A DNA stretch of 64,000 nt. It comes from Actinosynnema sp. ALI-1.44. Its GTDB lineage: Bacteria > Actinomycetota > Actinomycetes > Mycobacteriales > Pseudonocardiaceae. Every line of letters begins with the position of its first letter. The first letter of the stretch is position 1. Under the pieces are notes generated by a model. That model was given only the letters and a program-made list of their open reading frames with translations, had not been told where the DNA came from and made no database searches. This document shows, in pieces, positions 18,639-27,635 of this stretch. Both the position numbers and the translations under genes were made by a program. Location of the stretch: contig NZ_MTQO01000049.1 in assembly GCF_001984155.1 (NCBI RefSeq), positions 1 through 64,000 on the forward strand. The letters are read 5' to 3'.

Positions 18639-19859
18639 ATGCCCGAGGCCGTCATCGTCTCGGCCGCCCGATCGCCGATCGGACGCGCCGGCAAAGGATC
18701 ACTGGTCAGCATCCGGCCGGACGACCTCGCCGCCCAGATCGTGCGCGCGGCGCTGGACAAGGTGCCCCAGCTCGACCCGAAGCAGATCGACGACCTGATC
18801 CTCGGCTGCGGCCTGCCCGGCGGCGAGCAGGGCTTCAACATGGGCCGCGTGCTCGCGGTGGAACTGGGCTACGACCACCTGCCGGGCTGCACGGTGACGC
18901 GGTACTGCGCGTCGAGCCTCCAGTCGACCCGGATGGCCTTCCACGCGATCAAGGCGGGCGAGGGCGACGTGTTCATCAGCGCGGGCGTGGAAACCGTGTC
19001 GCGCTTCGCCAAGGGCAGCTCGGACTCGTGGCCGGACACGCACAACCCGTTGTTCGCGGACGCCGAAGCCAGGACGGTGTCGACAGCCGAGGCCGGCGCC
19101 GAGTCGTGGCACGACCCCCGCGAGGACGGGCTGATCCCGGACGCCTACATCGCGATGGGCCAGACCGCGGAGAACCTGGCGCTGCTGAAGGACGTGTCCC
19201 GCGAGGACATGGACCGCTTCGGCGTGCGGTCGCAGAACCTGGCGGAGAAGGCGATCGCGGACGGCTTCTGGGCCAAGGAGATCACCCCGGTGACGTTGCC
19301 GGACGGCACGGTCGTCTCGGCGGACGACGGGCCACGGCCGGGTATCACCTACGAGAAGACGGCGACGCTCAAGCCGGTCTTCCGCCCGAACGGCCGTGTG
19401 ACGGCCGGCAACTGCTGCCCGTTGAACGACGGCGCGGCGGCACTGGTGATCATGAGCTCGGACAAGGCCAAGGAGCTGGGCGTCACACCGCTCGCGCGGA
19501 TCGTGTCCACGGGCGTCTCCGGCCTGTCCCCGGAGATCATGGGCCTCGGCCCGGTCGAGGCGTCCAACCGGGCACTGGCCAGGGCGGGCATGGCGATCGG
19601 GGACATCGACCTCGTCGAGATCAACGAAGCCTTTGCCGCGCAGGTGATCCCGTCCTACCGCGACCTCGGCGTCGACATCGACCGGCTGAACGTCAACGGC
19701 GGCGCGATCGCGGTCGGCCACCCGTTCGGCATGACCGGGGCCCGGATCACCACCACCCTGATCAACTCCCTGCAGCACCACGACAAGCAGTTCGGTCTCG
19801 AGACCATGTGCGTCGGCGGTGGCCAGGGCATGGCGATGGTCATCGAGCGCCTGGCCTGA
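18639..19859 (+). CDS. acetyl-CoA acetyltransferase / 3-ketoacyl-CoA thiolase
   Basis: 406 residues. Thiolases cleave 3-ketoacyl-CoA or condense acetyl-CoA. The nucleophilic cysteine is in [10 protein letters not shown] (Cys about 90), the histidine in [10 protein letters not shown] (about 361) and the second cysteine in [10 protein letters not shown] (about 391). The NEAFAAQ motif is also present. ATG 18639 has AAGGAG 7 nt upstream. It resembles mycobacterial FadA, but no FadB-like partner is adjacent here; the next gene (19869) converges after 9 nt. It is likely used in fatty-acid degradation. Confidence 0.93.
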   Translation: MPEAVIVSAARSPIGRAGKGSLVSIRPDDLAAQIVRAALDKVPQLDPKQIDDLILGCGLPGGEQGFNMGRVLAVELGYDHLPGCTVTRYCASSLQSTRMAFHAIKAGEGDVFISAGVETVSRFAKGSSDSWPDTHNPLFADAEARTVSTAEAGAESWHDPREDGLIPDAYIAMGQTAENLALLKDVSREDMDRFGVRSQNLAEKAIADGFWAKEITPVTLPDGTVVSADDGPRPGITYEKTATLKPVFRPNGRVTAGNCCPLNDGAAALVIMSSDKAKELGVTPLARIVSTGVSGLSPEIMGLGPVEASNRALARAGMAIGDIDLVEINEAFAAQVIPSYRDLGVDIDRLNVNGGAIAVGHPFGMTGARITTTLINSLQHHDKQFGLETMCVGGGQGMAMVIERLA

Positions 19860-19868
19860 CCGACCGCG

Positions 19869-20360
19869 TCAGGACTCCTCGAGTTCCTTCTCCTCGCCGC
19901 GGCGGCGCAGGTAGCCGAAGCCGGGGATGCCCTGGATCGCCTGCCGGACGTCCTTGGCGACGTCGAGCAGTTCGTGGATGTCCGGTCCGACGCGGTCGAG
20001 GGTGCCGAGGATCGGCATGATGTCCTCGGCCATGTGCTCGGCGAGTTTGGGCAGTTCGTCGACCAGGCGGATGGCCGCTTCCACCTCGTGCGCGGACATC
20101 TCGGCCGCGAAGCGGACCATCGGCTTGGTCGCCTCGATGACCTCCTCCGCGGCGACGGCGACGCGCCTGGCGTGCTCGACGGCCGCCTCCGCCGACGTCA
20201 CCACGTCGTCGGTGCGGCCGACGAGCTCGTTCGCCCGGCTGACCGCCCGCTCGGCTGCCGTGAGCAGGCCGAGCACCCGGCCGGGGATCGAGACGACCTC
20301 TGCCGCGGTCCGCACTGCCCAGCCGAACACCGTACGCGGGCCCGGGATGTTGAACGCCAT
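19869..20360 (-). CDS. coiled-coil protein of unknown function
   Basis: 163 residues with no membrane helix. Most of the length is alpha-helical heptad-like sequence ([20 protein letters not shown] to [16 protein letters not shown]), then an amphipathic region ([20 protein letters not shown]) and a charged end [18 protein letters not shown] 20360 begins [20 protein letters not shown]. The opening could bind membranes peripherally. It converges with the thiolase gene 9 nt away and follows the GNAT gene on the same strand by 26 nt, so those two may be co-transcribed. I do not recognise a family. Confidence 0.8.
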   Translation of the reverse strand: MAFNIPGPRTVFGWAVRTAAEVVSIPGRVLGLLTAAERAVSRANELVGRTDDVVTSAEAAVEHARRVAVAAEEVIEATKPMVRFAAEMSAHEVEAAIRLVDELPKLAEHMAEDIMPILGTLDRVGPDIHELLDVAKDVRQAIQGIPGFGYLRRRGEEKELEES

Positions 20361-20386
20361 GTCACGATTCTGCCGGAGAATCACGG

Positions 20387-20893
20387 TCAGCCGGTGACAG
20401 CGCGGGTGTCCACCCAGTAGCGGCGCACCTGACCGAACCTGGTGTCGCCGATCCCTTCCAGGACACCACCGTTGCGTTCGATCGTCCGCGCGGACGTGGC
20501 ATTGCCGAGCGCGCAGACCACCAGCACCCGGTCGAGGCCGAGTTCCCGCGCCGCGCCGAGCATCCGGCCCAGCGCCCACGTCGCCAGCCCCTTGCCCCGG
20601 GCCGACGGCCGGATCCCGTAGCCGATGTGCCCGGCCCAGTTCACGTAGTCGCTGTGCTCGTGCCGCAGTGCGATCCCACCGAGGACCTGGTCGCCGTCGA
20701 CGATCCACCGGTACGTGCACGTCGCGTGCTCGGCGGCCAGCCGGGCGACCCACGCCGCGAACCCCGGCGCCGAGCGCACCTCGTCGGATGCCAGGAGCCC
20801 GAACCCGTCCTCGTGGCGGCCTTCGCCCCATTCGGCATGCGCTTCGAGCCATGCGGCGTGCAGCCGGGCGTCCGGCGCGATCAGCTCAGGCAC
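20387..20893 (-). CDS. GNAT family N-acetyltransferase
   Basis: 168 residues. The acetyl-CoA-binding motif A is YGIRPSARGKGLATWALGRM (R-x-x-G-x-G/A), followed by the beta5 bulge and helix LVVCALGNATSARTIERNGG typical of RimJ/RimL-like GNATs. The substrate is unknown. GTG 20893 is the start that gives MPELIAPDARLHAAW. It sits just downstream of the terminator that ends the Bax-inhibitor-like gene, so it has its own promoter in the interval or depends on read-through. Confidence 0.9.
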   Translation of the reverse strand: MPELIAPDARLHAAWLEAHAEWGEGRHEDGFGLLASDEVRSAPGFAAWVARLAAEHATCTYRWIVDGDQVLGGIALRHEHSDYVNWAGHIGYGIRPSARGKGLATWALGRMLGAARELGLDRVLVVCALGNATSARTIERNGGVLEGIGDTRFGQVRRYWVDTRAVTG

Positions 20894-20938
20894 ACCACCA
20901 CCCTATCGATTCTCCGATCTTGGACGAGCGCACAAAAA

Positions 20939-20969
20939 ACCGGACCCCGGCACGGGGCCGGGGTCCGGT
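20939..20969 (-). terminator. canonical rho-independent terminator
   Basis: A 13-bp perfect stem (ACCGGACCCCGGC 20939-20951 / 20957-20969) with a 5-nt loop is followed on the minus strand by six Ts. It sits 20 nt after the stop of the Bax-inhibitor-like gene. This is the clearest intrinsic terminator in the window. Confidence 0.9.
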
Positions 20970-20990
20970 GGATGGGAGCTGAACCGATCG

Positions 20991-21803
20991 CTAATCGCTG
21001 TTGAGTGCCCAGAGCAGTCGCAGGATCTCGACGTACAGCCAGACCAGCGTGGTCATCAGGCCGAAGGCGGCGTACCACGCCCACTTCGACGGCAGACCTT
21101 CGCGGATCATCTGGTCGGCCAGGTCGAAGTCGAGCAGCAGCATGAACGCGGCGATACCGATCACCACGAGGCTGAAGATGATCGCCATCGGGCCGTTGCC
21201 CCTGATGCCCATGTTCACACCGAACATGCTGAGCACGAGGTTCACCAGGATCAGCAGGAACGCGCCACCGGCGGCGGCGATGACCCACTTGGTCAGCTTC
21301 GGCGTCACCTTGACCGCGCCGGTGCGGTAGACCACCAGCATCACGCCGAACACCAGCGCGGTGCCCAGCAGCGCCTGCAGACCGATGCCCTTGGGCACCA
21401 GGCTGGTCAACGCGCCGAGCGCGACGCCCTCCGCGGCCGAGTACGTCAAGATCAGCGCGGGGTTCGGGGTCTGCTTGAAGATGACGATCAGCGAGACGAC
21501 CAAGCCGACCAGGAAACCGATGATCAGCGGCGGCCACGGGCTGATCGACCCGCCAAGGACGAGGACGGACGTGATGATGCCGGTCAGCAGGGCCACGCCC
21601 AGCGTCGTAGCGGTCTTCATCACGACGTCGTCGACGGTGATCGGGCGGTCCGCCTCACGTGGCGGCGCCTGGTCAACGCCATATCCGGGCACCCCGCCGT
21701 GCGGGGAGCCCTGCGGGCTGCCGAAGCCCGCATAGCCAACGTTGCCGCGGGCCGCGAGGTTGCGGAACGCGGGGTTGCTCGAAGAACGCACCTGATCCTC
21801 CAT
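20991..21803 (-). CDS. Bax inhibitor-1 / YccA family membrane protein
   Basis: 270 residues. After a 75-residue Gly/Pro/Ser-rich cytoplasmic head (MEDQVRSSSNPAFRNLA) come seven hydrophobic helices: TTLGVALLTGIITSVLVLGG, PPLIIGFLVGLVVSLIVIF, LILTYSAAEGVALGALTSL, LGTALVFGVMLVVY, WVIAAAGGAFLLILVNLVL, MAIIFSLVVIGIAAFMLLLD and WYAAFGLMTTLVWLYVEI. The FDLAD and C-terminal YVEILRLL segments fit bacterial BI-1/UPF0005 proteins, pH-sensitive calcium-leak-type proteins. ATG 21803 was chosen; longer reading has no family likeness. It is divergent from the deacetylase gene over about 215 bp. Confidence 0.9.
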   Translation of the reverse strand: MEDQVRSSSNPAFRNLAARGNVGYAGFGSPQGSPHGGVPGYGVDQAPPREADRPITVDDVVMKTATTLGVALLTGIITSVLVLGGSISPWPPLIIGFLVGLVVSLIVIFKQTPNPALILTYSAAEGVALGALTSLVPKGIGLQALLGTALVFGVMLVVYRTGAVKVTPKLTKWVIAAAGGAFLLILVNLVLSMFGVNMGIRGNGPMAIIFSLVVIGIAAFMLLLDFDLADQMIREGLPSKWAWYAAFGLMTTLVWLYVEILRLLWALNSD

Positions 21804-22018
21804 GGGCCTGTTGTGGCCTTCACCGGGTCCAACGGCCGAACGTGCCCGTGTGTTCCCGTCGGGTAAAGCGGATTTTACCCAGATCGATCCGGCCAAATCG
21901 ATCAGGTCATACGGCAGCCTAACGCGTCCCCTTGGGGCGGTGTGTTCCGTTCGTAACCTTCACCCGCGGTTTTCGCCCAGGTGTAACGTCACCACACCGT
22001 GCGTCTACCTTGTGGGTG

Positions 22019-23104
22019 ATGGGTGCACGCGGAGCGAGGAACTGGCAGCCGATCACGCTGGGCGTCGCGCTGATCGTGACCTTCGTGATCCTGCTGGTCA
22101 TCGGCATGCGCAACCCGGACGCGACCGAGCCGCAGCCGGTCGCGGCGGCCACGCCCGGCGACTGGATGCGCAAGATCACACCGGGCGAGCGGCCACCGCA
22201 GTTCGTGCTGTTCTCCTACGACGGCGCGGGCGCGCACGACCAATGGCGGCGACTGCTCGACCTGGCGGGCAAGTCGAACGCGCGGTTCACCGCGTTCCTG
22301 TCCGGCGTGTACCTGCTGGCCGACGACCAGCGCAGGCAGTACACCGCGCCAGGGCACCCGCAGGGCCAGTCGTCGATCTCTTTCGGGGGTTCACTCGATC
22401 AGGTCAGGACCAGGATCAACGACCTGAACACGGCCGCACAGCGCGGCATCGAGATCGGCACCCACTACAACGGCCACTTCTGCAGCCCGAAGTGGACGAC
22501 GCAGCAGTGGCAGACCGAACTCCAGCAGTTCGTGCAGTTCGTCGACCAGGCGGGCGTCCAGGGCCTGAAGGTCGACGCCACGGCCATCAGGGGCGGCAGG
22601 CTGCCGTGCCTCGAGGGCAAGTTCGACGCGGTCTTCGACGCGATGCGCAGCCGCGGCCTGAGCTACGACTCCAGCCAGGTCTCCGACGGCGTGTTGTGGC
22701 CGGTCAAGGAGAAGGACATCTGGGAGTTCGCCATGCCGATGGTGCGCATGCCCGCGGTGAACAACAAAAAGGTCACAATGGTGGACTACCAGCTCTGGGA
22801 CGCGCTCAACCGCTCGAAGGACGACAAGTCCAAGCGCGACGAGTTCGCCAGGGCGACACTGGAGGTCTACCGCGCCGCCTACGACGCCACCCTGCGCGGC
22901 AACCGGGCGCCGCTGCCGATCGGCAACCACTTCACCGACTGGGCGGGCGGCGGCTTCGGCGTGGCCGCCGAGCAGTTCATGGGCGAGGTCTGCACGAAGC
23001 CGGAGACCGTGTGCACCACGTTCTCCGAAGTGATCAAGTGGATGGAACTGCAGGACCCCGCCGTCCTCGACCAGCTGCGCAAACTCCCCGCCGCCCAGAC
23101 CTGA
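22019..23104 (+). CDS. membrane-anchored polysaccharide deacetylase-like protein
   Basis: 361 residues. One N-terminal helix (ITLGVALIVTFVILLVIGM) anchors an extracytoplasmic domain. NodB-like features are the opening strand FVLFSYDGAG with Asp and the zinc-type H-x3-H in IGTHYNGHFC. Homologues in actinobacteria are large secreted polysaccharide deacetylases. Several Cys (GHFCSPKW, RLPCLEG, EVCTKPETVC) suggest disulfides. ATG 22019 or the adjacent GTG 22016 starts it; the ribosome site is weak. The target could be peptidoglycan or an exopolymer; NodB motifs are only partly typical, so activity is uncertain. Confidence 0.82.
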   Translation: MGARGARNWQPITLGVALIVTFVILLVIGMRNPDATEPQPVAAATPGDWMRKITPGERPPQFVLFSYDGAGAHDQWRRLLDLAGKSNARFTAFLSGVYLLADDQRRQYTAPGHPQGQSSISFGGSLDQVRTRINDLNTAAQRGIEIGTHYNGHFCSPKWTTQQWQTELQQFVQFVDQAGVQGLKVDATAIRGGRLPCLEGKFDAVFDAMRSRGLSYDSSQVSDGVLWPVKEKDIWEFAMPMVRMPAVNNKKVTMVDYQLWDALNRSKDDKSKRDEFARATLEVYRAAYDATLRGNRAPLPIGNHFTDWAGGGFGVAAEQFMGEVCTKPETVCTTFSEVIKWMELQDPAVLDQLRKLPAAQT

Positions 23105-23111
23105 CTTTTTG

Positions 23112-23164
23112 GCAACCAATGTGGCCTTCGTTGCGCTTCACGCAACGAAGGCCACATTGGTTGC
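23112..23164. terminator. 24-bp perfect hairpin after the deacetylase gene
   Basis: Arms at 23112-23135 and 23141-23164 are perfectly complementary over 24 bp (outer part GCAACCAATGTGG) with a 5-nt loop CTTCA. TTTTT precedes the left arm on the plus strand, that is, it follows the stem on the minus strand. It lies 8 nt after the deacetylase stop and 52 nt before the CooC-like start. Confidence 0.7.
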
Positions 23165-23215
23165 ACGCAACGGTCTCGAGTGGGTGAACCGGCGAACCCG
23201 ACTTGCGCTCGGATA

Positions 23216-24217
23216 ATGAAAACCGATATCAATGTCGGGGTGAAGATCGCCTTCGTCGGGAAGGGCGGCAGCGGCAAGACCACGCTCGCTTCCCTCTTCC
23301 TCCGCCACCTCGGCGCCGCCGAGCAGCCGGTTCTGGCTGTGGACGCCGACATCAACCAGCACCTGGCAGGCGCGTTGGGCGCCTCGGAGCCGGAAACGCT
23401 CGCCCTGCCGACGCTCGGTGAGCACCTGCCGCTGATCAAGGACTACCTGCGCGGCGACAACCCACGGATCTCCTCGACCGCCGAGATGGTCAAGACGACC
23501 CCGGCCGGACGCGGCTCACGCGTGCTGCGCGTGATCGAGGACAACCCGATCTACGCGGCCTGTGTGCGCGAGATCGACGGTGTGCGGTTGGCCGTGACAG
23601 GTCCGTTCGGCGAGGACGACCTCGGCGTCGCCTGCTACCACTCCAAGGTCGGCGCGGTCGAGCTGATGCTCAACCACATGGTCGACGCCGCCGGTGAGTA
23701 CGTCGTCGTCGACATGACCGCGGGCGCGGACTCGTTCGCCTCCGGCCTGTTCACCCGGTTCGACGTGACGTTCCTGGTCTGCGAGCCGACCGTGCGCAGC
23801 ATCGGCGTGTACCGGCAGTACCTCGGCTACGCCAAGGACTTCGGCGTCAGGGTCGCCGTCGTCGGCAACAAGATCTCCGACGACGAGGACCTGGCCTTCC
23901 TGCGTGACCACGTCGGCGACGACCTGCTGACGTGGGTGTCGCGGTCGGCGCACGTGCGTGCGGCCGAGCGCGGCGAGGTCCGCCCGATCGACGCCTTCGA
24001 ACCGGCCAACCGCCAGGCGCTGCGCACCATGCAGGCCCTGGTCGACTCGACGGCGAAGGACTGGGGTCGCTACCAGGACCAGGCCGTCCAGTTCCACCTG
24101 CGCAACGCGAAGGCGTGGGCCAACGAACGCACCGGCAGGGACCTCGCCGAGCAGATCGACCCGGAGTTCACTCTTGGGGCGGTCCCGCTGGCGGGCTCGG
24201 CCGTCAACGCTGGATAA
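23216..24217 (+). CDS. CooC/MinD-type P-loop ATPase
   Basis: 333 residues. A deviant Walker A motif at the N terminus (KIAFVGKGGSGKTTLASLFL), an LAVDADINQH segment (switch I-type Asp) and VVVDMTAGADSFASG (Walker B-type) place it in the SIMIBI/ParA-MinD group, nearest to CooC-like nickel-insertion ATPases. The roles of such ATPases range from metal-cofactor loading to protein positioning; the partner is not identified. ATG 23216 gives an 8-residue lead before VKIAFVGKGG; GTG 23240 is a possible alternative. The SCO5389-like gene follows after 28 nt with a strong ribosome site, so they are probably co-transcribed. Confidence 0.88.
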   Translation: MKTDINVGVKIAFVGKGGSGKTTLASLFLRHLGAAEQPVLAVDADINQHLAGALGASEPETLALPTLGEHLPLIKDYLRGDNPRISSTAEMVKTTPAGRGSRVLRVIEDNPIYAACVREIDGVRLAVTGPFGEDDLGVACYHSKVGAVELMLNHMVDAAGEYVVVDMTAGADSFASGLFTRFDVTFLVCEPTVRSIGVYRQYLGYAKDFGVRVAVVGNKISDDEDLAFLRDHVGDDLLTWVSRSAHVRAAERGEVRPIDAFEPANRQALRTMQALVDSTAKDWGRYQDQAVQFHLRNAKAWANERTGRDLAEQIDPEFTLGAVPLAGSAVNAG

Positions 24218-24245
24218 CACCAACCCGCAGAACACGGAGGTATTC

Positions 24246-24638
24246 ATGTCCTTGGACGTGCCAACCGCGTTGCTCGAAAAGGCTGAACGTGGCGACGTCA
24301 CCGACGCCGAGTTCGTCGACTGCGTCCGTGTGTCCCTGCCCTACGCGTGGAATCTGATCAGCGACGTGGCCGCGAGGGCCAAGGAGGGCACCGCGGAGTT
24401 CGCCGACAACCAGACGCCGCCGCCCAGTGAGAAGGAGCGTGGCCAGTTGCTGCGCGCGCTGGCGTCGGACGCGATCCGCGGCGGCCTGGAGCGTCACTTC
24501 GGCGTGAAGCTCAGCTTCCAGAACTGCCACCGGGTCGCGGCGTTCCTGCCGTCCGCTGTGGACGGTGACCGTTACCGCAAGTTCATCTCACCGCGTGGCC
24601 AGCTGCTCAACCAGAGCCCGGAGTTGCGCGACTGCTGA
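24246..24638 (+). CDS. SCO5389-family small conserved protein
   Basis: 130 residues, soluble, with no signal sequence. Key segments are EKAERGDVTDAEFVDCVR, SLPYAWNLISDVAAR, FADNQTPPPSEKERGQLLRA, LERHFGVKLSFQNCHRVAAF and the end LLNQSPELRDC. From memory these match a Streptomyces conserved family named after SCO5389, whose function is unknown. The conserved His-Cys pattern (QNCHR and the C-terminal DC) is notable and could bind metal or heme. ATG 24246 has GGAGG about 6 nt upstream. It is likely in one transcript with the preceding ATPase. Confidence 0.82.
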   Translation: MSLDVPTALLEKAERGDVTDAEFVDCVRVSLPYAWNLISDVAARAKEGTAEFADNQTPPPSEKERGQLLRALASDAIRGGLERHFGVKLSFQNCHRVAAFLPSAVDGDRYRKFISPRGQLLNQSPELRDC

Positions 24639-24643
24639 TGCAC

Positions 24644-24681
24644 GCCTCCTATGCGGCTGCCGGCACAGCCGCATAGGAGGC
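24644..24681. terminator. 16-bp hairpin overlapping the next ribosome site
   Basis: Arms GCCTCCTATGCGGCTG (24644-24659) and its complement (24666-24681) pair perfectly with a 6-nt loop. It follows the SCO5389-like stop by 5 nt. The right arm contains AGGAGG, which is also the only strong Shine-Dalgarno sequence before the reductase start at 24695 (14-nt spacing), so the structure could both terminate and limit translation. Confidence 0.6.
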
Positions 24682-24694
24682 AGAATCACCGGTC

Positions 24695-26683
24695 ATGGCG
24701 ACCTATCTGGTGACGGGTGCGACCGGGCTGATCGGCAGGCACTTCACGCGCCGCCTGCTGGAAACGGCCGAAGTCGAGCGGGTCTGGCTGGTCGTGCGGG
24801 CCTCGTCGCAGGACAGACTGGCCGAGCTGGTCCGGTCATGGCCGACACCCGACCGGGTGACTGTGCTCCTCGGCGACATCTCCGAACCCGGCCTGGGCAT
24901 CTCAGAACGTGAGCTGACCACGCTGCGCGGACGCGTGGACAACGTCGTGCACCTCGCCGCGCTCTACGACATGACGGCCGACGACGAGGAAAGCACCACC
25001 GCCAACGTCGACGGCACCCAGCACGTGATCGACCTGGCCGAGGACGTCGAAGCGGGGTGCCTGCACCACGTGTCGTCCGTCGCGGTCGCCGGTGACCACG
25101 AGGGCGAGTTCACCGAGGACATGTTCGACGTCGGGCAACGCCTGGTCACGCCGTACCACCGGACGAAGTTCGAATCCGAACGACTGGTGCGCGAGCAGGA
25201 AGCCGTGCCGTGGCGCGTGTACCGGCCCGCAGTCGTCGTCGGGCATTCGCAGACCGGCGAAATGGACAAGGTCGACGGTCCGTACTACTTCTTCCCCGCG
25301 CTGTCCCGGCTGGCCGGTCTGCCGAGCGTGCCGGTCGTCGCGCCCGACATCGGGGACACCAACATCGTCCCGGTCGACTACGTGGCCGACGCGCTGGCCC
25401 ACCTCGTCGCGGCTCCCGGACTGGACGGGCGGACGTTCCACCTGGTCAACCCGTCGCCGCAGTCGGCGAAGTCCGTGTACAACGCGCTCGCGCGGGCCGC
25501 TGGCGCGCCGACGGTCACCTTCGAGCTCGGCGAGACCCTGAGCAAGCCCTTGGTCGAACTGGCGAGGCTCAGCGACTACGTGCCCGGGTTCACGCTCGCC
25601 AGGGACGCGGTGCTCGACCGGTTGGGCGTCCCGCCCGCCGTGCTGTCCGCTTTGACGTTCCCGTCGGCTTTCTCGTCGGCGGCCACCCGTGCCGAACTGC
25701 CCGGTTTCGCGGTGCCGGACCTGGATTCGTACGCGGACGTGCTGTGGCGTTACTGGCGGGAGCACCTCGACCCGTTCCGCGCGCGCCGCGGCGGGCGCGG
25801 CGGGAAGCTGGACGGCAGGCGGATCGTGATCACCGGGGCGTCGTCGGGGATCGGCCGGGCGACGGCGTTGAAGGTCGCCGCAGCAGGCGGGATCCCGCTG
25901 CTGGTGGCCAGGCGCGCGACCGAACTGTCCGAGCTGCGTGCGGAGATCGTCGCCGCGGGCGGGCAGGCGTACGCGTACCCGTGCGATCTCACCGACAACG
26001 AGTCGGTGACCAAGACGGTGGCGCTGATGCTCGAAGAGCAGCCGGGCGTAGACATGCTCGTGAACAACGCCGGACGGTCGATCAGGCGGTCGATCAGGTT
26101 GTCGTACGACCGTTTCCACGACTACGAGCGTGCGATGGCCGTGAACTACTTCGGGGCGGTGCGGCTGATCCTGGCGTTGCTGCCGCACATGACCGAACGG
26201 CGCTTCGGGCACATCGTGAACGTGTCGTCGATCGGTGTGCAGGGAATCGCGCCCCGCTTCTCGGCCTATGTGGCGTCCAAGGCCGCATTGGACTACTTCA
26301 GCAAGATCGCCGCTACCGAAACCCACGGCGCCGGTGTCACGTTCACGACTGTGCACATGCCTTTGGTGCGTACCCCGATGATCCGGCCGACCAAGCTCTA
26401 CGACGCCTTCCCGGCGAAATCACCCGATCAGGCGGCGGACATGGTGATGGACGCGTTGCGTGACCGTCCCAAGCACATCGGCACCCCGACGGGCCTGATG
26501 ATCCAGACCGCCTACGCACTGGCTCCCGACCTGGTCGACGCCATCGCGTACCAGGGATACCGGGTGTTCCCGGACTCGACGGCGGCGGGCGGCGCGGGGC
26601 GTGTCAAGTTCGGCAAGGGTGAACGAAAACTGTCGGCAGCGGCGGCGGCACTGGTCAGATTGACCAGAGGGTTCCACTGGTAG
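24695..26683 (+). CDS. two-domain fatty acyl-CoA reductase (SDR fusion)
   Basis: 662 residues. The N-terminal extended SDR/thioester-reductase domain has TGATGLIGRHFTRRLLE at residues 7-23 and the catalytic YHRTKFESE. The C-terminal classical SDR domain (from about residue 370) has ITGASSGIGRA, NNAGRSI and the catalytic YVASKAALDYF. This layout matches mycobacterial FcrA/AcrA1 (Rv3391), which reduce long-chain acyl-CoA through aldehyde to fatty alcohol with NADPH. ATG 24695 starts directly at the nucleotide-binding strand. The DivIVA-like gene follows after 28 nt. The product could feed wax esters or alcohol-containing lipids; that use is inferred. Confidence 0.9.
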   Translation: MATYLVTGATGLIGRHFTRRLLETAEVERVWLVVRASSQDRLAELVRSWPTPDRVTVLLGDISEPGLGISERELTTLRGRVDNVVHLAALYDMTADDEESTTANVDGTQHVIDLAEDVEAGCLHHVSSVAVAGDHEGEFTEDMFDVGQRLVTPYHRTKFESERLVREQEAVPWRVYRPAVVVGHSQTGEMDKVDGPYYFFPALSRLAGLPSVPVVAPDIGDTNIVPVDYVADALAHLVAAPGLDGRTFHLVNPSPQSAKSVYNALARAAGAPTVTFELGETLSKPLVELARLSDYVPGFTLARDAVLDRLGVPPAVLSALTFPSAFSSAATRAELPGFAVPDLDSYADVLWRYWREHLDPFRARRGGRGGKLDGRRIVITGASSGIGRATALKVAAAGGIPLLVARRATELSELRAEIVAAGGQAYAYPCDLTDNESVTKTVALMLEEQPGVDMLVNNAGRSIRRSIRLSYDRFHDYERAMAVNYFGAVRLILALLPHMTERRFGHIVNVSSIGVQGIAPRFSAYVASKAALDYFSKIAATETHGAGVTFTTVHMPLVRTPMIRPTKLYDAFPAKSPDQAADMVMDALRDRPKHIGTPTGLMIQTAYALAPDLVDAIAYQGYRVFPDSTAAGGAGRVKFGKGERKLSAAAAALVRLTRGFHW

Positions 26684-26711
26684 ACCTGGACACGACGGGT
26701 AATCTCGCCGC

Positions 26712-27542
26712 ATGGCCCCCGCCGATGCCCCACTACCGCTCGGTTTCGACGTGGTCCGCCACGGATACGACCGCGCGCAAGTGCAACAGCACGTTGCCAA
26801 TCTGGAGTCCAACCTCCGCAGGCTCACCGCGGACCGCGACAACGCCCGCGCCCAGGCCGCGGAGCAGACCAGGCAGATAGACGCGATGCACGCGGAACTG
26901 ACCAAGCTGCGCGATCAGGTCAACGGCTCGACGCAGCCGATCAAAGCGACCGACGAAGTCCACAAGCAGCTGCGCGTGATGCTCGAGGTGACCAAAGCGG
27001 AAGCGCTGGAGATCACCGCACGAGCCCAAGCCGCGGCGGACAAGACCTTCGAGACGGCCCAGCAGGCTACGGCGGCGTTGCGAAGCCGATACGAGTTCCT
27101 GCTCGCAGACCTGGAAGCACAGCAGAACCAGCTGCAGGCGGAACACAAGGCAGCACTGGAACGGGCCCGCGCGGACCTGACCCGGATGTCCACGGACGCG
27201 GAGGACCGCCGGAGCAAGTTCGGCGAACAGGCAGACGCCCAGCACCGCCAGGTGGAACAGGAATTCGAGTCGGCGATGGCGGCCCGCCGAGCGGCGCTGG
27301 ACCAGGAAACGGCGGACCGCAGGATCACCAGCCAGCGAGAAGCGGAAAAACTGGTGGCGGACGCGACAGCCGAAGCCCACCGCAGGACAACCGAAGCCCA
27401 GCGGAAGATAGACCAGCTGGCGAGCCTGCGACAGCGGGTGTCGGAGCGCCTGAGGGAAACCAGCCAACTGCTGACCCAGAGCTCAACCCTGCTGGAACCC
27501 CTGGACAACGAAGCCGACGTGATCTCGGGCAAACACCCGTAA
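26712..27542 (+). CDS. DivIVA-like coiled-coil protein
   Basis: 276 residues. The N terminus (LPLGFDVVRHGYDRAQVQQH) resembles the DivIVA/Wag31 membrane-binding head (GF-x-x-V-x-x-GYD-x-x-QV). The rest is one long coiled coil rich in Ala, Gln, Glu and Arg (about 30-265). DivIVA-type proteins mark curved membrane at poles and septa and recruit growth or secretion machinery; this one lacks a typical full-length Wag31 structure and is probably a paralogue. ATG 26712 follows the reductase closely. Codon use leans to A-ending triplets compared with neighbours. It converges with the hydrolase gene at 27636. Confidence 0.85.
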   Translation: MAPADAPLPLGFDVVRHGYDRAQVQQHVANLESNLRRLTADRDNARAQAAEQTRQIDAMHAELTKLRDQVNGSTQPIKATDEVHKQLRVMLEVTKAEALEITARAQAAADKTFETAQQATAALRSRYEFLLADLEAQQNQLQAEHKAALERARADLTRMSTDAEDRRSKFGEQADAQHRQVEQEFESAMAARRAALDQETADRRITSQREAEKLVADATAEAHRRTTEAQRKIDQLASLRQRVSERLRETSQLLTQSSTLLEPLDNEADVISGKHP

Positions 27543-27604
27543 CCAGACGGAAGCGACGGCAAAACCGCAGCTGCGCCTGACAGGGGCGACGCATTGACGC
27601 CGCC

Positions 27605-27628
27605 CAGAGGTCAGCCACCCGGCGAGGG
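27605..27628. repeat. 24-bp dispersed repeat, copy 1
   Basis: A 24-bp sequence beginning CAGAGGTCAGCCACCC is identical to 39529-39552. It lies between the convergent DivIVA-like and alpha/beta hydrolase genes, 62 nt after the DivIVA-like stop. It is not a palindrome. Confidence 0.7.
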
Positions 27629-27635
27629 AAATCTG

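Noticed and set aside
21802-23187. Long plus-strand frame overlapping the deacetylase gene
   Set aside because: It is an Arg/Gly/Pro-rich out-of-frame shadow of the deacetylase, which has the family motifs.
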